Source of the DNA: an uncultured Polaribacter sp.
GTDB lineage: Bacteria; Bacteroidota; Bacteroidia; Flavobacteriales; Flavobacteriaceae
Length of the DNA: 64,000 bases
Assembly (NCBI RefSeq): GCF_947501385.1
Contig: NZ_CANMVP010000002.1
Location: forward strand, 186,001 to 250,000
Reading direction: 5' to 3'
Part shown: positions 42,713 to 52,158 of the stretch, piece by piece
Layout: every line of letters begins with the position of its first letter
Position numbering within the stretch: position 1 is the stretch's first letter
Notes under the pieces: model-generated
Databases searched by the model: none
What the model was told of the DNA's origin: nothing
The model's input: the letters and a program-made list of their open reading frames with translations, nothing else
Program-made: the position numbers and the translations under genes

Positions 42713-44413
42713 ATGGAGCATTTTATAGTATCAGCGCGTAAATACCGTCCTAAAAATTTTGAGGATGTTGTAGGGCAAAAAGCCATTACAAATACGTTAG
42801 AGAGTGCTATAAAAAACAATCATTTAGCACAAGCATTGTTATTTACAGGCCCACGTGGTGTTGGTAAAACTTCTTGTGCTCGAATCTTAGCGAAGAAAAT
42901 TAACCAACAAGATGCAGCAAATGCAGAAGAAGAAGATTTTGCTTTTAATATTTTTGAGCTAGATGCCGCTTCTAACAATTCTGTAGATGACATTCGAAGT
43001 TTAACAGACCAAGTTCGGATTCCGCCACAAACAGGAAAATACAAAGTTTATATTATTGATGAAGTGCACATGCTGTCTCAGGCGGCCTTTAATGCATTTT
43101 TAAAAACGTTGGAAGAACCACCTGCACATGCTATTTTTATTTTAGCAACTACAGAGAAACATAAAATTATTCCTACGATTTTGTCGCGTTGTCAGATTTT
43201 CGATTTTAAAAGAATTGGTGTTTTAGATGCTAAAAATTATCTAAAAACCATCTGTGAGAAAGAAAATATTACGGCAGAAGATGATGCTTTGCACATTATT
43301 GCCCAAAAAGCAGATGGTGCCATGCGAGATGCATTGTCCATTTTTGATAGAGTGGTTAGTTTTTCTGGAAAAAACTTAACCAGAGATGCTGTTACCGAAA
43401 ATTTAAACGTATTAGATTACGACACCTATTTTGGAATGACAGATTTGTTGTTAGCCAATAAAATTCCTGAAGTTTTAAATGCGTTTAACGTCGTTTTAGC
43501 AAAAGGATTTGAAGGGCATCATTTTATAAACGGTTTGGCGAGTCATTTTAGAGATTTACTAGTTGCAAAAGACAAAGCCACTTTAGAACTGTTAGAAGTT
43601 GGCGACAATGCCAAAAAGAAATACCTAACGCAAGCCACCAAGGCAAGCATTCCTTTTTTAATGCAAGCTATTGGCAAAGCAAATGACTGCGATTTGAATT
43701 ATAGAGCTAGTAAAAACCAACGTTTGTTGGTAGAATTAAGCTTAATGCAGATTGCCTCTATCACTTTTGATGGAGAAAAAAAAAAACCAGCTAACTACAT
43801 AATTCCGGCTACCTTTTTTCAAGCACTTTCTCCTGCAAAAAAACAGGTTATAAAACCGGTTGAAAAGAAGATTGAAACGGTAAAAATCAGCCAAATTGTT
43901 GAACCACCAAAACCAGCAGCTGCAAAGCCTGTATTAAAAAATAGAGGGCGCTCTAATAATCAACCCAGTAAATTTTCTTTAAAAGGATTCAATCAACAAA
44001 ATAATAAAAAGAAAGTAGTTGTAGAAGAAAATTTTGACAATCATCCAAAAGCTGATTTTACAGAGAAAAAACTACAGTCTTTATGGAAAGAGTACACAGC
44101 ACAACTGAATAAAAAAGGGGAAAGAAGTATGGCTTCTATTGTAGGAACAGACATTCCTAAATTGGAAGCAGGCTTTAAAATTTCATTTACGGTTCCCAAC
44201 AAATTAATGCAAGACCAGTTTAAAAAAGGACGCCCTAAATTATTGAATTTCCTACGAGAAAAACTAAATAATTTCGGGATTGTTATCTCGGTAAACCTAA
44301 ATGAAACTGTAGAGAAAAAGTTTGCTTATACACCACAAGAAAAATTCAACAAGCTGAAAGAGAAAAATCCGTTGTTAGAAAAACTACGTCAAACCTTTGA
44401 GCTAGATTTCTAG
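42713..44413 (+). CDS. dnaX: DNA polymerase III gamma/tau subunit
   Basis: 566 residues. The clamp-loader ATPase of the replicative polymerase. Walker A GPRGVGKTS (46-54), DEVH (116-119), the sensor region LATTEKHKIIPTILSRCQ and the arginine-finger SRC are clear; a variable linker with lysine, proline and alanine follows at about 370-450, then a C-terminal polymerase-binding domain. The four-cysteine zinc module that normally follows Walker A in bacterial DnaX is absent; instead a short acidic stretch (INQQDAANAEEEDFAFN) fills that place. I believe this is common in flavobacteria. Confidence 0.95.
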   Translation: MEHFIVSARKYRPKNFEDVVGQKAITNTLESAIKNNHLAQALLFTGPRGVGKTSCARILAKKINQQDAANAEEEDFAFNIFELDAASNNSVDDIRSLTDQVRIPPQTGKYKVYIIDEVHMLSQAAFNAFLKTLEEPPAHAIFILATTEKHKIIPTILSRCQIFDFKRIGVLDAKNYLKTICEKENITAEDDALHIIAQKADGAMRDALSIFDRVVSFSGKNLTRDAVTENLNVLDYDTYFGMTDLLLANKIPEVLNAFNVVLAKGFEGHHFINGLASHFRDLLVAKDKATLELLEVGDNAKKKYLTQATKASIPFLMQAIGKANDCDLNYRASKNQRLLVELSLMQIASITFDGEKKKPANYIIPATFFQALSPAKKQVIKPVEKKIETVKISQIVEPPKPAAAKPVLKNRGRSNNQPSKFSLKGFNQQNNKKKVVVEENFDNHPKADFTEKKLQSLWKEYTAQLNKKGERSMASIVGTDIPKLEAGFKISFTVPNKLMQDQFKKGRPKLLNFLREKLNNFGIVISVNLNETVEKKFAYTPQEKFNKLKEKNPLLEKLRQTFELDF

Positions 44414-44465
44414 CATTTATTTGAATGTGGTAGAGTTTCGAGAAATTCTTTTCGATCAAGATTTC

Positions 44466-46316
44466 TTATTCCTCTTGACTTTGCACACTTTGTTTATTCT
44501 CCTCTAAAGGCTTTCCCAAATAGACTAGCGTACAGTCTTCTTTAGATTCCTCTAATTTTTCAAATTCAGGAATTAAATAAATTTCTTCGCCTTTTCTTAC
44601 AAATAATGGCACAGATCTAGATTCTCTAAAAAGTTTAGAAAGCATTGCTTCATAAGCATCTTGTGTTTCGATCGCTACTTCGTAAATTTTTGGATTGTCT
44701 CTAAAGGCTTCACTGATATTAATATAGTCGTCTTTAGGTGTTAAAAATTCAGTTCTACTATGCATCGCTTTATTTCTAATTTCTTTAGAAGTTGCCAGCC
44801 TATAAGAACCGTGTTCACCAAGAGCTTCTGAGAAGTTGCTAATTGTATATTGATTTACAGCCTCACTCCCAGTCATTGCAATTAAGTAGCCTACATCATT
44901 CAACTCAATATTATCTGTTAAATCTTCGTCATAGACATTAATTGTATAGGCTTCTAAATCCATATTTTTCGCTTCTTGAATAAAATTCTTATTCGAGTCT
45001 ATTAAAACAACTCTCTTATTGTTTTCTGTTAAATAATGTGCAATTAATCTTGCAGGACTGGATGCACCCACAATTAAAATGGCGTTCGAACTTTTTAGAA
45101 AAACTCCTACCATTTTCGCAAACAATCTTGCTGTAGTTGCATTTAGCAAAACAGTTCCTAAAACAATCATAAATACCAAAGGCGTAATGTATTCTGCGCC
45201 TTCTACTCCTTCTTTTAATAATTTACTACCAAATAATGAAGCAATACCTGCGGCCACAATACCTCTTGGCCCTACCCAACTTATAAATAATTTTTCGTTG
45301 AATTTTAATTTCGAATTAAATGTACTTGCAAAAACGGCTAAAGGTCGAATCACAAAGACTACAATAGCAAATAAAATGGCTGTTTTCCAAGTATAGAGCA
45401 GCATTAAATCTTCTATATTGATGTTTGCAGCTAATAAAATAAAGAGGATAGAAATTAATAATACACTTAAAGATTCTTTAAAATAGAGTAATTCTTTAAG
45501 GTTTTTTAATTTTCCGTTTCCTAGCACCATTCCCATAACTACAACGGCTAAAAGACCAGACTCGTGCGCAAAAACTTCCGATTCTACAAAGACCAATAAT
45601 ACTGTAGAAAGTGACACTACGTTCAGTAAATAATGCGGAATTAATTTTCTATTGATCGCAAAAGCCAAGGCATGTGCAAAGGTAAAGCCGAATGAAGTTC
45701 CGAATAAAACAATCTTACCAAACTCCATCAAAGCTGTTTTGGTAAAACCACCACCACCACCAACACTAATAAACTCGAAAACCAATACGGCAACCAAAGC
45801 TCCTATAGGATCTATTAAGATGCCTTCCCATTTTAAAACGGTAGAAACATCTTTCTTTAGTGGAATGTTTCTTAATATTGGTGTAATTACCGTAGGACCT
45901 GTAACAATAATTAAACCTGCAAAAAGAAAAGAAATTTCCCAACCTAAATCAAAAATATAGTGTGCAAGAATTCCAGATCCAAAGAACGTGATAGCAGAAC
46001 CCAATGTAATTAGTTTGGTAATTACAGGCCCTACATTTTTAATCTCGCTTCTTTTTAGCGTTAAGCCCCCTTCAAAAAGAATAATACTAATGGCCAAAGA
46101 AACAAAATAGTACAAACCATCTCCAGGAAATAATCCTTTTTCGCCATTCCAAATGGGCTCAATCCACTTGCTCCCATCTTCACTTAAATAGGCCGCAGCG
46201 ATTGGGCCCACCAATAAACCAATTAGAATTAAAGGTAAAATTGCGGGGATTTTAAACTTCCACGCAACCCATTGTGCTAATATTCCTAAAATGATAATTC
46301 CTGCTAATTCTAACAT
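44466..46316 (-). CDS. CPA1-type cation:proton antiporter with RCK domain
   Basis: 616 residues. About 12 membrane helices fill the first 400 residues (GIIILGILAQWVAWKFKIPA, LFEGGLTLKRSEI, VTGPTVITPILRN, WEGILIDPIGALVAVLVFE), as in NhaP/KefB-like Na+/H+ or K+/H+ exchangers. A TrkA-N (RCK) nucleotide-binding domain follows (AILIVGASSPARLIAHYL, then RVVLIDSN), and a further C-terminal regulatory region. Ion choice cannot be told from sequence. It is divergent from a universal stress protein/SulP operon. Confidence 0.9.
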   Translation of the reverse strand: MLELAGIIILGILAQWVAWKFKIPAILPLILIGLLVGPIAAAYLSEDGSKWIEPIWNGEKGLFPGDGLYYFVSLAISIILFEGGLTLKRSEIKNVGPVITKLITLGSAITFFGSGILAHYIFDLGWEISFLFAGLIIVTGPTVITPILRNIPLKKDVSTVLKWEGILIDPIGALVAVLVFEFISVGGGGGFTKTALMEFGKIVLFGTSFGFTFAHALAFAINRKLIPHYLLNVVSLSTVLLVFVESEVFAHESGLLAVVVMGMVLGNGKLKNLKELLYFKESLSVLLISILFILLAANINIEDLMLLYTWKTAILFAIVVFVIRPLAVFASTFNSKLKFNEKLFISWVGPRGIVAAGIASLFGSKLLKEGVEGAEYITPLVFMIVLGTVLLNATTARLFAKMVGVFLKSSNAILIVGASSPARLIAHYLTENNKRVVLIDSNKNFIQEAKNMDLEAYTINVYDEDLTDNIELNDVGYLIAMTGSEAVNQYTISNFSEALGEHGSYRLATSKEIRNKAMHSRTEFLTPKDDYINISEAFRDNPKIYEVAIETQDAYEAMLSKLFRESRSVPLFVRKGEEIYLIPEFEKLEESKEDCTLVYLGKPLEENKQSVQSQEE

Positions 46317-46443
46317 ATTTCTCTATATCCTTTGAATCAGTAAATTTAAAGATAATTAGACGCCATAAAAATAAAAACGATAGTTTTTTTCTTTCTTATA
46401 AACTTCCCTATCTTGTGCCGACTCATAAAATTCAATCTCTTTT

Positions 46444-47277
46444 TTGAAAAAAATTTATAAAATTTTAATTGGTATTGCGTTTTCGCCAAATTTAAAACCC
46501 AATTTATTTGAAGCCATTAGAATTGCCAACATGTTTAATGCGGAATTAGTAGGTGTTCATGTAGGTGAAAAGTCTACTAAAAAAGAAACTGCGTTAGATA
46601 CAATTTTAAAGGAAGCTGAACCCTTAAATAAACCACTAAAAACAATTTGGCAACTAGGAAAACCTGTAGATGTAATTCTTGAAACTTGTAAAGCAGAAAG
46701 TATTGATTTACTAATTCTAGGAGCCCTGCAAAAAGAGAATTTATTAAAATATTATGTAGGTTCTATTGCCAGAAAAATTACAAGAAAGGCGCCTTGCTCT
46801 ACATTGTTACTTATTAAACCATCTGTTAAAAGGAGACCCTGTAAACACATTGTTGTGAATGGTTTAAAGGATAAAAAAACGAAAGAAACCATCAATACTT
46901 CTTTTCTGTTTGCATCCAATTTAAACTGCAAAAAAATTACCATTGTAGAAGAAATTAGTCAAGAAGAATTGCATGTAAATGTTCATGACGATAAAAGTTT
47001 AAGAAAGGCAACCATCATCAAAGAAAAATTAAAAATAAGAGAAGAGCAACGTGTAAAAACCATTTTAAAAGATATTAATTGTGCTGATATTTCTGTGATA
47101 ACTCAAAGTATTTTCGGAAAAAGAGGCTACTCTATTGGGCATTATGCAAAAGTAAAAAGAGCCGATTTATTGGTGATGAATGCACCAAGTAAACTGGGTA
47201 TTTTAGATAGAATATTTCCTCATGATATAGAGTATATACTATCTGAACTACCCACAGATGTTTTAATTGTAAAGTAA
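46444..47277 (+). CDS. Universal stress protein, tandem domain
   Basis: 277 residues with two USP-like halves, about 1-130 and 135-277. The first half ends in the typical GSIARKITRKAPCSTLLLIK; the second ends in GKRGYSIGHYAKVKRADLLV and LPTDVLIVK. The start is TTG at 46444 since no ATG or GTG precedes MKKIYKILIGIAF in frame. The stop is directly followed by the ATG of a SulP transporter (no gap), so the pair is certainly coupled, and the stress protein may regulate that transporter. Confidence 0.85.
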   Translation: MKKIYKILIGIAFSPNLKPNLFEAIRIANMFNAELVGVHVGEKSTKKETALDTILKEAEPLNKPLKTIWQLGKPVDVILETCKAESIDLLILGALQKENLLKYYVGSIARKITRKAPCSTLLLIKPSVKRRPCKHIVVNGLKDKKTKETINTSFLFASNLNCKKITIVEEISQEELHVNVHDDKSLRKATIIKEKLKIREEQRVKTILKDINCADISVITQSIFGKRGYSIGHYAKVKRADLLVMNAPSKLGILDRIFPHDIEYILSELPTDVLIVK

Positions 47278-49476
47278 ATGACCCAAAAAAATACCCTCAA
47301 AACATTTCTTAGCGAAATTCCAAAAAATATTTTTTCTGGTTTTGTCGTTTCGCTAATCGCACTTCCTTTAGGATTAGGACTGGCTTTAGCATCTGGTGCA
47401 CCTCCTATTTCTGGAATTATTGCTGCAATCGTTGGCGGAATCGTAGTTTCTATTATTGGGGGCTCTCATGTAACCATTACAGGTCCTGGAAATGGCTTGG
47501 TGGTGGTGATTCTTTCTGCAATTACTATTTTAGGGAACGGAGACATGTATCAAGGGTATTTATTTACACTTGCTGCGATTGTAATTTCTGGAATTCTATT
47601 GGTAATTCTCGGTTTTTTAAGAATGGGATCTTTAGGAGATTTCTTTCCTTCTTCTGCAATTCAAGGAATGTTAGCAGCCATTGGTATTGGCATTTTCGCC
47701 AAACAAATTCATGTAATGTTAGGGAATTTGAATGCTGAAGGAAGCATTATAGACTTGTTATTGCAAGTGCCAGAAGGAATTGTAAACTTTATAAAAACTC
47801 CAGATAACAGCGCGTTTTATGCAGGTGTGATAGGAATTATTAGTTTGCTAATTATGGTTTTTTACAGTAAAATTAGAAACAGATACTTTCAATTGATTCC
47901 TGCACCTATGTGGATTGTTGTTTTAAGTGTGGGAATGTTCTATTATTTTGACCTATTTTCTACAACAACTTATCCCATAGCTAAAGAGCAGCTTATTAAT
48001 TTACCGAATGATATTTTGGCAAGTTTTGCTTTTCCCGATTTTGGAAAAATATATCAAGCAGAATTTATAGGTGCTGTGATTTCCATTACTTTAATTGCAA
48101 GTATAGAAAGTTTACTAAGCATTAAAGCTGTAGACAAATTAGATCCTTTAAAGAGACGTTCTAACGTCAATAAAGACATTCGCGCTTTGGGATTGGCAAC
48201 AATTATCAGTGGTTTTTTAGGAGGTTTAAATGTAGTTACTGTAATTGCTAGAAGTTCTGTAAATGTAAATAATAAAGGAAATAATAGATCTGCAAACTTT
48301 TTTCATGCGCTGTTTTTAGTCGCTTTTATTCTTCTTTTTGCAACAGAGTTACGCAAGATTCCACTTTCTGCTTTGGCAGCTATTTTAGTCTTTACGGGTT
48401 ACAAATTAGCGTCTCCTGAGAACTTAAAAAAGGTATTAAACATTGGTTCAGAGCAGTTGATTATATTTCTAGTAACACTTTTAGTAACCATAGCTACAAG
48501 TCTGATTACTGGAATCTTAATTGGAATCATTGTCACATTCGCAATTCATGTTATTATCAATAAAAACATTTTATTATTTGTAAAAAATGTTATAAAACCA
48601 AATGTTTTAATGTTTAGGGAAGATGGAAAATATTATGTGAGTGTTAAGAACTTTTCGTCCTTTTTAAACTATACGAAGTTAAAATCTAAATTAAATCAAA
48701 TACCAGAAACAGCAGAAGCAATTGTAGATTTTTCGCTCTGTGATTTTGTAGATCATTCTGTGATGGAAAACATGAATAACTACGCAGAGACTTTTGAAAG
48801 AAATGGTGGGCATTTTGAAGTGATTGGTTTAGATGATTCTAAATCTGGTAGCGAACATCCTTTTGCACTTCGTAAAATATTACCAAAACAAATCATACCC
48901 TTAGAAGGTATTTTAACAAAAAGACAAAAATCGATTCAAAAAGTTAGCGAAGAAATCCATTATTCCTATGATGCTTTTTCTGATTTAGAAATGGAAGAGT
49001 TGCCAAATTTTGGGTATTTTAAAACCAGAAAAATTGACAAAGTATCGAACGTACTTTCAAACGAAGCTTGTACCATTTTTGATGTACAATTCTCTGAGGG
49101 AGCCATGATAGCGAAACAGGTTATCAAAGCCACCATGTTGCACATACATACAGAAGCTCAAATGCCTAAGTTTACATTAGACAGAGAAGGTGTTTTTGAG
49201 TATATTTTACATTTTACAGGCTATAAGGATATTGATATAGATGCGCACCCAGATTTTAGCAAACGTTTTTACTTATCTGGAAAAAGTGAAGAAAGAATTA
49301 GAGATTTTTTTACAGATGAACTAATTTTGTTCTTTGAAAGCAATAAGCAATATCATATCGAAGCTACCAACGTTGGCCTTTTAGTACTGAGCAACGAAAG
49401 ATTGGCAAGCGTAAAAGAAATGAAAGCACTCGCCTATTTTGGTTCGAGTTTACAAAAAATTATAGAAAAATGTTAG
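47278..49476 (+). CDS. SulP-family anion transporter with STAS and extra C-terminal domain
   Basis: 732 residues. The membrane part (about 10-425) has the SulP signature segments: SLIALPLGLGLALASGAPPI, GSHVTITGPGNGLVVVI, and the later GLATIISGFLGGLNVV. A STAS-like domain is at about 445-545 (VDFSLCDFVDHSVMENMNNY). Beyond it lies an additional 180 residues (about 550-732) with a domain I do not recognise by name (EACTIFDVQFSEGAMIAKQV onward). Substrates could be sulfate, bicarbonate or other anions. It overlaps miaE by seven bases. Confidence 0.88.
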   Translation: MTQKNTLKTFLSEIPKNIFSGFVVSLIALPLGLGLALASGAPPISGIIAAIVGGIVVSIIGGSHVTITGPGNGLVVVILSAITILGNGDMYQGYLFTLAAIVISGILLVILGFLRMGSLGDFFPSSAIQGMLAAIGIGIFAKQIHVMLGNLNAEGSIIDLLLQVPEGIVNFIKTPDNSAFYAGVIGIISLLIMVFYSKIRNRYFQLIPAPMWIVVLSVGMFYYFDLFSTTTYPIAKEQLINLPNDILASFAFPDFGKIYQAEFIGAVISITLIASIESLLSIKAVDKLDPLKRRSNVNKDIRALGLATIISGFLGGLNVVTVIARSSVNVNNKGNNRSANFFHALFLVAFILLFATELRKIPLSALAAILVFTGYKLASPENLKKVLNIGSEQLIIFLVTLLVTIATSLITGILIGIIVTFAIHVIINKNILLFVKNVIKPNVLMFREDGKYYVSVKNFSSFLNYTKLKSKLNQIPETAEAIVDFSLCDFVDHSVMENMNNYAETFERNGGHFEVIGLDDSKSGSEHPFALRKILPKQIIPLEGILTKRQKSIQKVSEEIHYSYDAFSDLEMEELPNFGYFKTRKIDKVSNVLSNEACTIFDVQFSEGAMIAKQVIKATMLHIHTEAQMPKFTLDREGVFEYILHFTGYKDIDIDAHPDFSKRFYLSGKSEERIRDFFTDELILFFESNKQYHIEATNVGLLVLSNERLASVKEMKALAYFGSSLQKIIEKC

Positions 49477-50051
49477 GATTACAATTTGAAACAGCCACCT
49501 CTTGGGCAGATATTGCCAAAGTAAATTTAGAGCAAATACTTACAGACCATGCCTTTTTAGAGCAAAAAGCCGCTTCTAACGCGGTTTCTATCATTATAAA
49601 TTATTCTGAAGAAACGGAGCTTGTTAAAGAAATGAGCAATATTGCCATTGAAGAAATGCAACATTTTAAAATGGTGCACTTGCTAATGGTAAAACGTGGA
49701 ATGGTTTTAGGAAGAGAGCAAAAAAACGATTATGCCATAAGACTTCAAAAGTTTTTCAATAAAACAAAAGACAGAACCGATGCCTTAATTCAGCGGTTGT
49801 TAGTGGCTGCTTTAATTGAAGCAAGAAGTTGCGAACGTTTTAAAGTATTTTCTAAAAATATGGAAGATGAAGAATTGCAAAAATTCTATAAGAATTTAAT
49901 GATTTCTGAAGCAGGCCACTACACTACTTTTTTACATTTTGCCAGAGCGTACCAAGACAGAGAAATAGTGGATAAAAAATGGAATGCACTGTTAGCTTTT
50001 GAGGCTGAAATGATGAAAGACCGTGGTACTATGGCAAAGATTCATGGGTAG
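49470..50051 (+). CDS. miaE: tRNA-(ms2io6A)-hydroxylase MiaE
   Basis: 193 residues. A di-iron monooxygenase of ferritin-like fold that hydroxylates the isopentenyl group of ms2i6A-37 in tRNA. The fold's metal ligands are seen as Glu/His clusters: DHAFLEQKAAS, IEEMQHFKMVH, LIEARSCERF and ISEAGHYTTFLHFA. It overlaps the SulP gene end by seven bases and so is translated from the same message; the functional link is not obvious. Confidence 0.92.
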   Translation: MLGLQFETATSWADIAKVNLEQILTDHAFLEQKAASNAVSIIINYSEETELVKEMSNIAIEEMQHFKMVHLLMVKRGMVLGREQKNDYAIRLQKFFNKTKDRTDALIQRLLVAALIEARSCERFKVFSKNMEDEELQKFYKNLMISEAGHYTTFLHFARAYQDREIVDKKWNALLAFEAEMMKDRGTMAKIHG

Positions 50052-50100
50052 TTGAATTTAAAATTTTGAATTCAAAGTTTAAAATTCGGAATTTTGAATC

Positions 50101-50127
50101 TTAAATCTTAAATCTTAAATCTTAAAC
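50101..50127. repeat. Tandem TTAAATC repeat
   Basis: Three copies of TTAAATC and a partial TTAAAC follow loose AATTTTGAATTC strings in the miaE-DUF4268 spacer, 12 bases before the next ATG. Confidence 0.85.
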
Positions 50128-50138
50128 TTATTTTAAAA

Positions 50139-50573
50139 ATGTTTAGTAAAGACGAAGCTGCTAAATTACGTAAAGACTTTTGGACGAGCTTTGGGAAGTC
50201 TTTTCCTAGAAAATGGTTGCTGTACAACACCAAAATAAAAGGATTCTCTTTTAAGTTTGTGGCAGATAGAAAAAAAGCGATGGTTTGTTTAGATATCGAA
50301 AATCCTGATGAACTGGTGAACCTACTCTACTACGATCAAATGATATCTTTAAAGGTTTTGCTCGAGACAGAAATTCCGAAAGTTATTTTTAACGATGTTT
50401 TTGAATTAGAGAACGGAAAAAAGATTCATCGTATTTATGTTCCTTTTGAAGGAAAATTTAGCATTTATAATAAACATACTTGGCGAGACTGTTATGAGTT
50501 TTTTGTCGATACGATGCCAAAATTTGAGCTCTTTTTTTACGAATATGAAGATTTTATAAAACAAGCTATTTAA
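50139..50573 (+). CDS. DUF4268 family protein
   Basis: 144 residues. It matches DUF4268: LRKDFWTSFGKSFPRKWLLY at the start, FKFVADRKKAMVCLDIENPD in the middle and WRDCYEFFVDTMPKFELFFY near the end. The family has a PD-(D/E)XK-related flavour in some descriptions, but I see no certain catalytic set here. It stands 13 bases before a CAP-domain lipoprotein gene and may be cotranscribed with it. Function unknown. Confidence 0.85.
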   Translation: MFSKDEAAKLRKDFWTSFGKSFPRKWLLYNTKIKGFSFKFVADRKKAMVCLDIENPDELVNLLYYDQMISLKVLLETEIPKVIFNDVFELENGKKIHRIYVPFEGKFSIYNKHTWRDCYEFFVDTMPKFELFFYEYEDFIKQAI

Positions 50574-50586
50574 TTACAAAATATCG

Positions 50587-51069
50587 ATGAGAAAAATTTT
50601 AAAATATAGTGCAATATTAGCAGTCCTGTTATTAGGAATCTCTTGTTCTGAAACTTCAGAATCAACTAGCATGATAGATGAAACCATCAGTTCAGAATCA
50701 GCTGTAGAAAATGAAATTATAGAGTTATTAAATAAGTATAGAAGCAGTAAAAGTTTGTCAGAACTCAATAAGCTGGATGTGATAAAAACACAGACGGATA
50801 TTCATACTGATTATATGATCGAAAAAATGGAAATTTCTCATGATGATTTTACAAACCGTGCAGATTACTTAAAAAAGAATACCAGCGCAAAACTGGTTGC
50901 CGAAAATGTAGCTGTTGGTTATTCAACACCAAAGGCTGTTGTTGATGGATGGATTAAAAGCGATGGTCATCGAAAGAACATTGAAGGTAATTTTACACAT
51001 TTTCATGTGACTGCCAAGCAAAACTCAAATAACGTGTGGTATTACACTAATATCTTTATCAGTAAGTAG
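50587..51069 (+). CDS. CAP-domain lipoprotein
   Basis: 160 residues. Signal MRKILKYSAILAVLLLGISC with lipid Cys20. The CAP (SCP/PR-1) domain follows: the first cavity His in TDIHTDYMIEKM (about 75-82), VAENVAVGYS with the cavity Glu, and DGHRKNIEGNFTHF with the second His. The domain is at the short end for the family. Bacterial CAP proteins are exported and of mostly unknown role. Confidence 0.88.
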   Translation: MRKILKYSAILAVLLLGISCSETSESTSMIDETISSESAVENEIIELLNKYRSSKSLSELNKLDVIKTQTDIHTDYMIEKMEISHDDFTNRADYLKKNTSAKLVAENVAVGYSTPKAVVDGWIKSDGHRKNIEGNFTHFHVTAKQNSNNVWYYTNIFISK

Positions 51070-51097
51070 ATTACGAATAGCTGATAAAATCATAAAA

Positions 51098-51436
51098 TTA
51101 TTTTAAGAACTGAATACTTAAGGGATAGTTTGGTGCTTCATCATTACTTGCTTTTATCGCATTTATAATCGGAAAAATTAAATAGAAAATACCGATTGCG
51201 ATAAACCCTAAAATTCCTAAACCTAAGAATAAGATCAACGGAATACACAGTAAAAGATATATAAACATAGAGATTCTAAAATTAAGAATGGCTTTCCCGT
51301 GGACGTCCATTCCAAAAATTTCATCTTTTTTTGTCAACCATAAAACCAATGGAACTATAAATCCACCAATACCGGTTACAAAATCTAATAATTGACTTAA
51401 ATGTGTAATTACTAAGAGCTGTTTGTCTTCTTTCAT
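51098..51436 (-). CDS. DUF4870 (Tic20-like) membrane protein
   Basis: 112 residues with three hydrophobic segments (about 14-35, 50-80 and 78-98). The family pattern is clear: LLVITHLSQLLDFVTGIGGF, PLVLWLTKKDE, FGMDVHGKAILNFRISMFIY and a tail containing YPLSIQFLK. These are small inner-membrane proteins of unknown function. It lies convergent to the CAP gene and divergent from dps. Confidence 0.88.
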   Translation of the reverse strand: MKEDKQLLVITHLSQLLDFVTGIGGFIVPLVLWLTKKDEIFGMDVHGKAILNFRISMFIYLLLCIPLILFLGLGILGFIAIGIFYLIFPIINAIKASNDEAPNYPLSIQFLK

Positions 51437-51578
51437 GTTTTCTAAAAATTTGGTTGTGTACGTATTAGACGCATTTTTTATCCTTTTGTTACGCTACTGA
51501 TACCGTAAAAGGTTTTGTTCAACTCTGTTTGCGTCAATATAAAAATTAAATGAGCAAGATTACATTGCAATGCTACCC

Positions 51579-51586
51579 TACTTTTG
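51579..51586 (+). promoter_or_regulatory. Minus-7 box of dps
   Basis: TACTTTTG fits TAnnTTTG and ends 25 bases before the dps ATG. A standard minus-33 TTG is not at the usual distance. Confidence 0.55.
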
Positions 51587-51611
51587 TGCTCATACAAATT
51601 AAAACTAAATT

Positions 51612-52112
51612 ATGAATTATTTAAATATAGGCAAAGAAAATATAGTCCCAATCGTTGCAGAATTAAATATACTGCTAGCAGATTATCATGTATACTATCA
51701 GAAATTAAGAAATTTCCATTGGAATATTTTAGGAGAAAACTTCTTTGATTTGCACAACAGATTTGAAGAAATGTATGATGACACGAAAATGAAGATTGAC
51801 GAAATTGCTGAAAGAATTATTACATTAAGATATCATCCTGTAAGTAACCTATCTGATTATTTAGAAATTGCTAGAATCAAAGAATCTAGTCCGCTAATGT
51901 CTGATAAAGAAATGGTTAAAATAATTATTGGAGATCATAGAATTTTATTAGGGCAATTAAAAAAAGTAATTGACAGAGCAGACAAAGCAAAAGATGAAGG
52001 TACTATAGATTTAATGGGCGCTTATATTAGAGAATTAGAAAAATCTACTTGGATGTTAAATGCGTGGTCAAAAGATACAAGAGAACAGTTAGATAGTAGT
52101 TTTGTTAAATAA
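51612..52112 (+). CDS. dps: Dps family DNA-protection ferritin
   Basis: 166 residues. Dps forms a hollow 12-mer that oxidises and stores iron and shields DNA in starvation or oxidative stress. The inter-subunit ferroxidase ligands are visible at the expected spacing: His36 (NFHWN), His48, Glu52, Asp63 and Glu67 (DLHNRFEEMYDDTKMKIDEI). The N-terminus is short and lacks the lysine-rich DNA-binding tail of E. coli Dps. Confidence 0.95.
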   Translation: MNYLNIGKENIVPIVAELNILLADYHVYYQKLRNFHWNILGENFFDLHNRFEEMYDDTKMKIDEIAERIITLRYHPVSNLSDYLEIARIKESSPLMSDKEMVKIIIGDHRILLGQLKKVIDRADKAKDEGTIDLMGAYIRELEKSTWMLNAWSKDTREQLDSSFVK

Positions 52113-52158
52113 TTAGTGATAAATTTGACAAAAATAAATTCACAAGTAAATAGCTTAT

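Noticed and set aside
45652..45960. 102-codon frame opposite the antiporter gene
   Set aside because: Shadow of a membrane-protein gene; composition mirrors the opposite strand.
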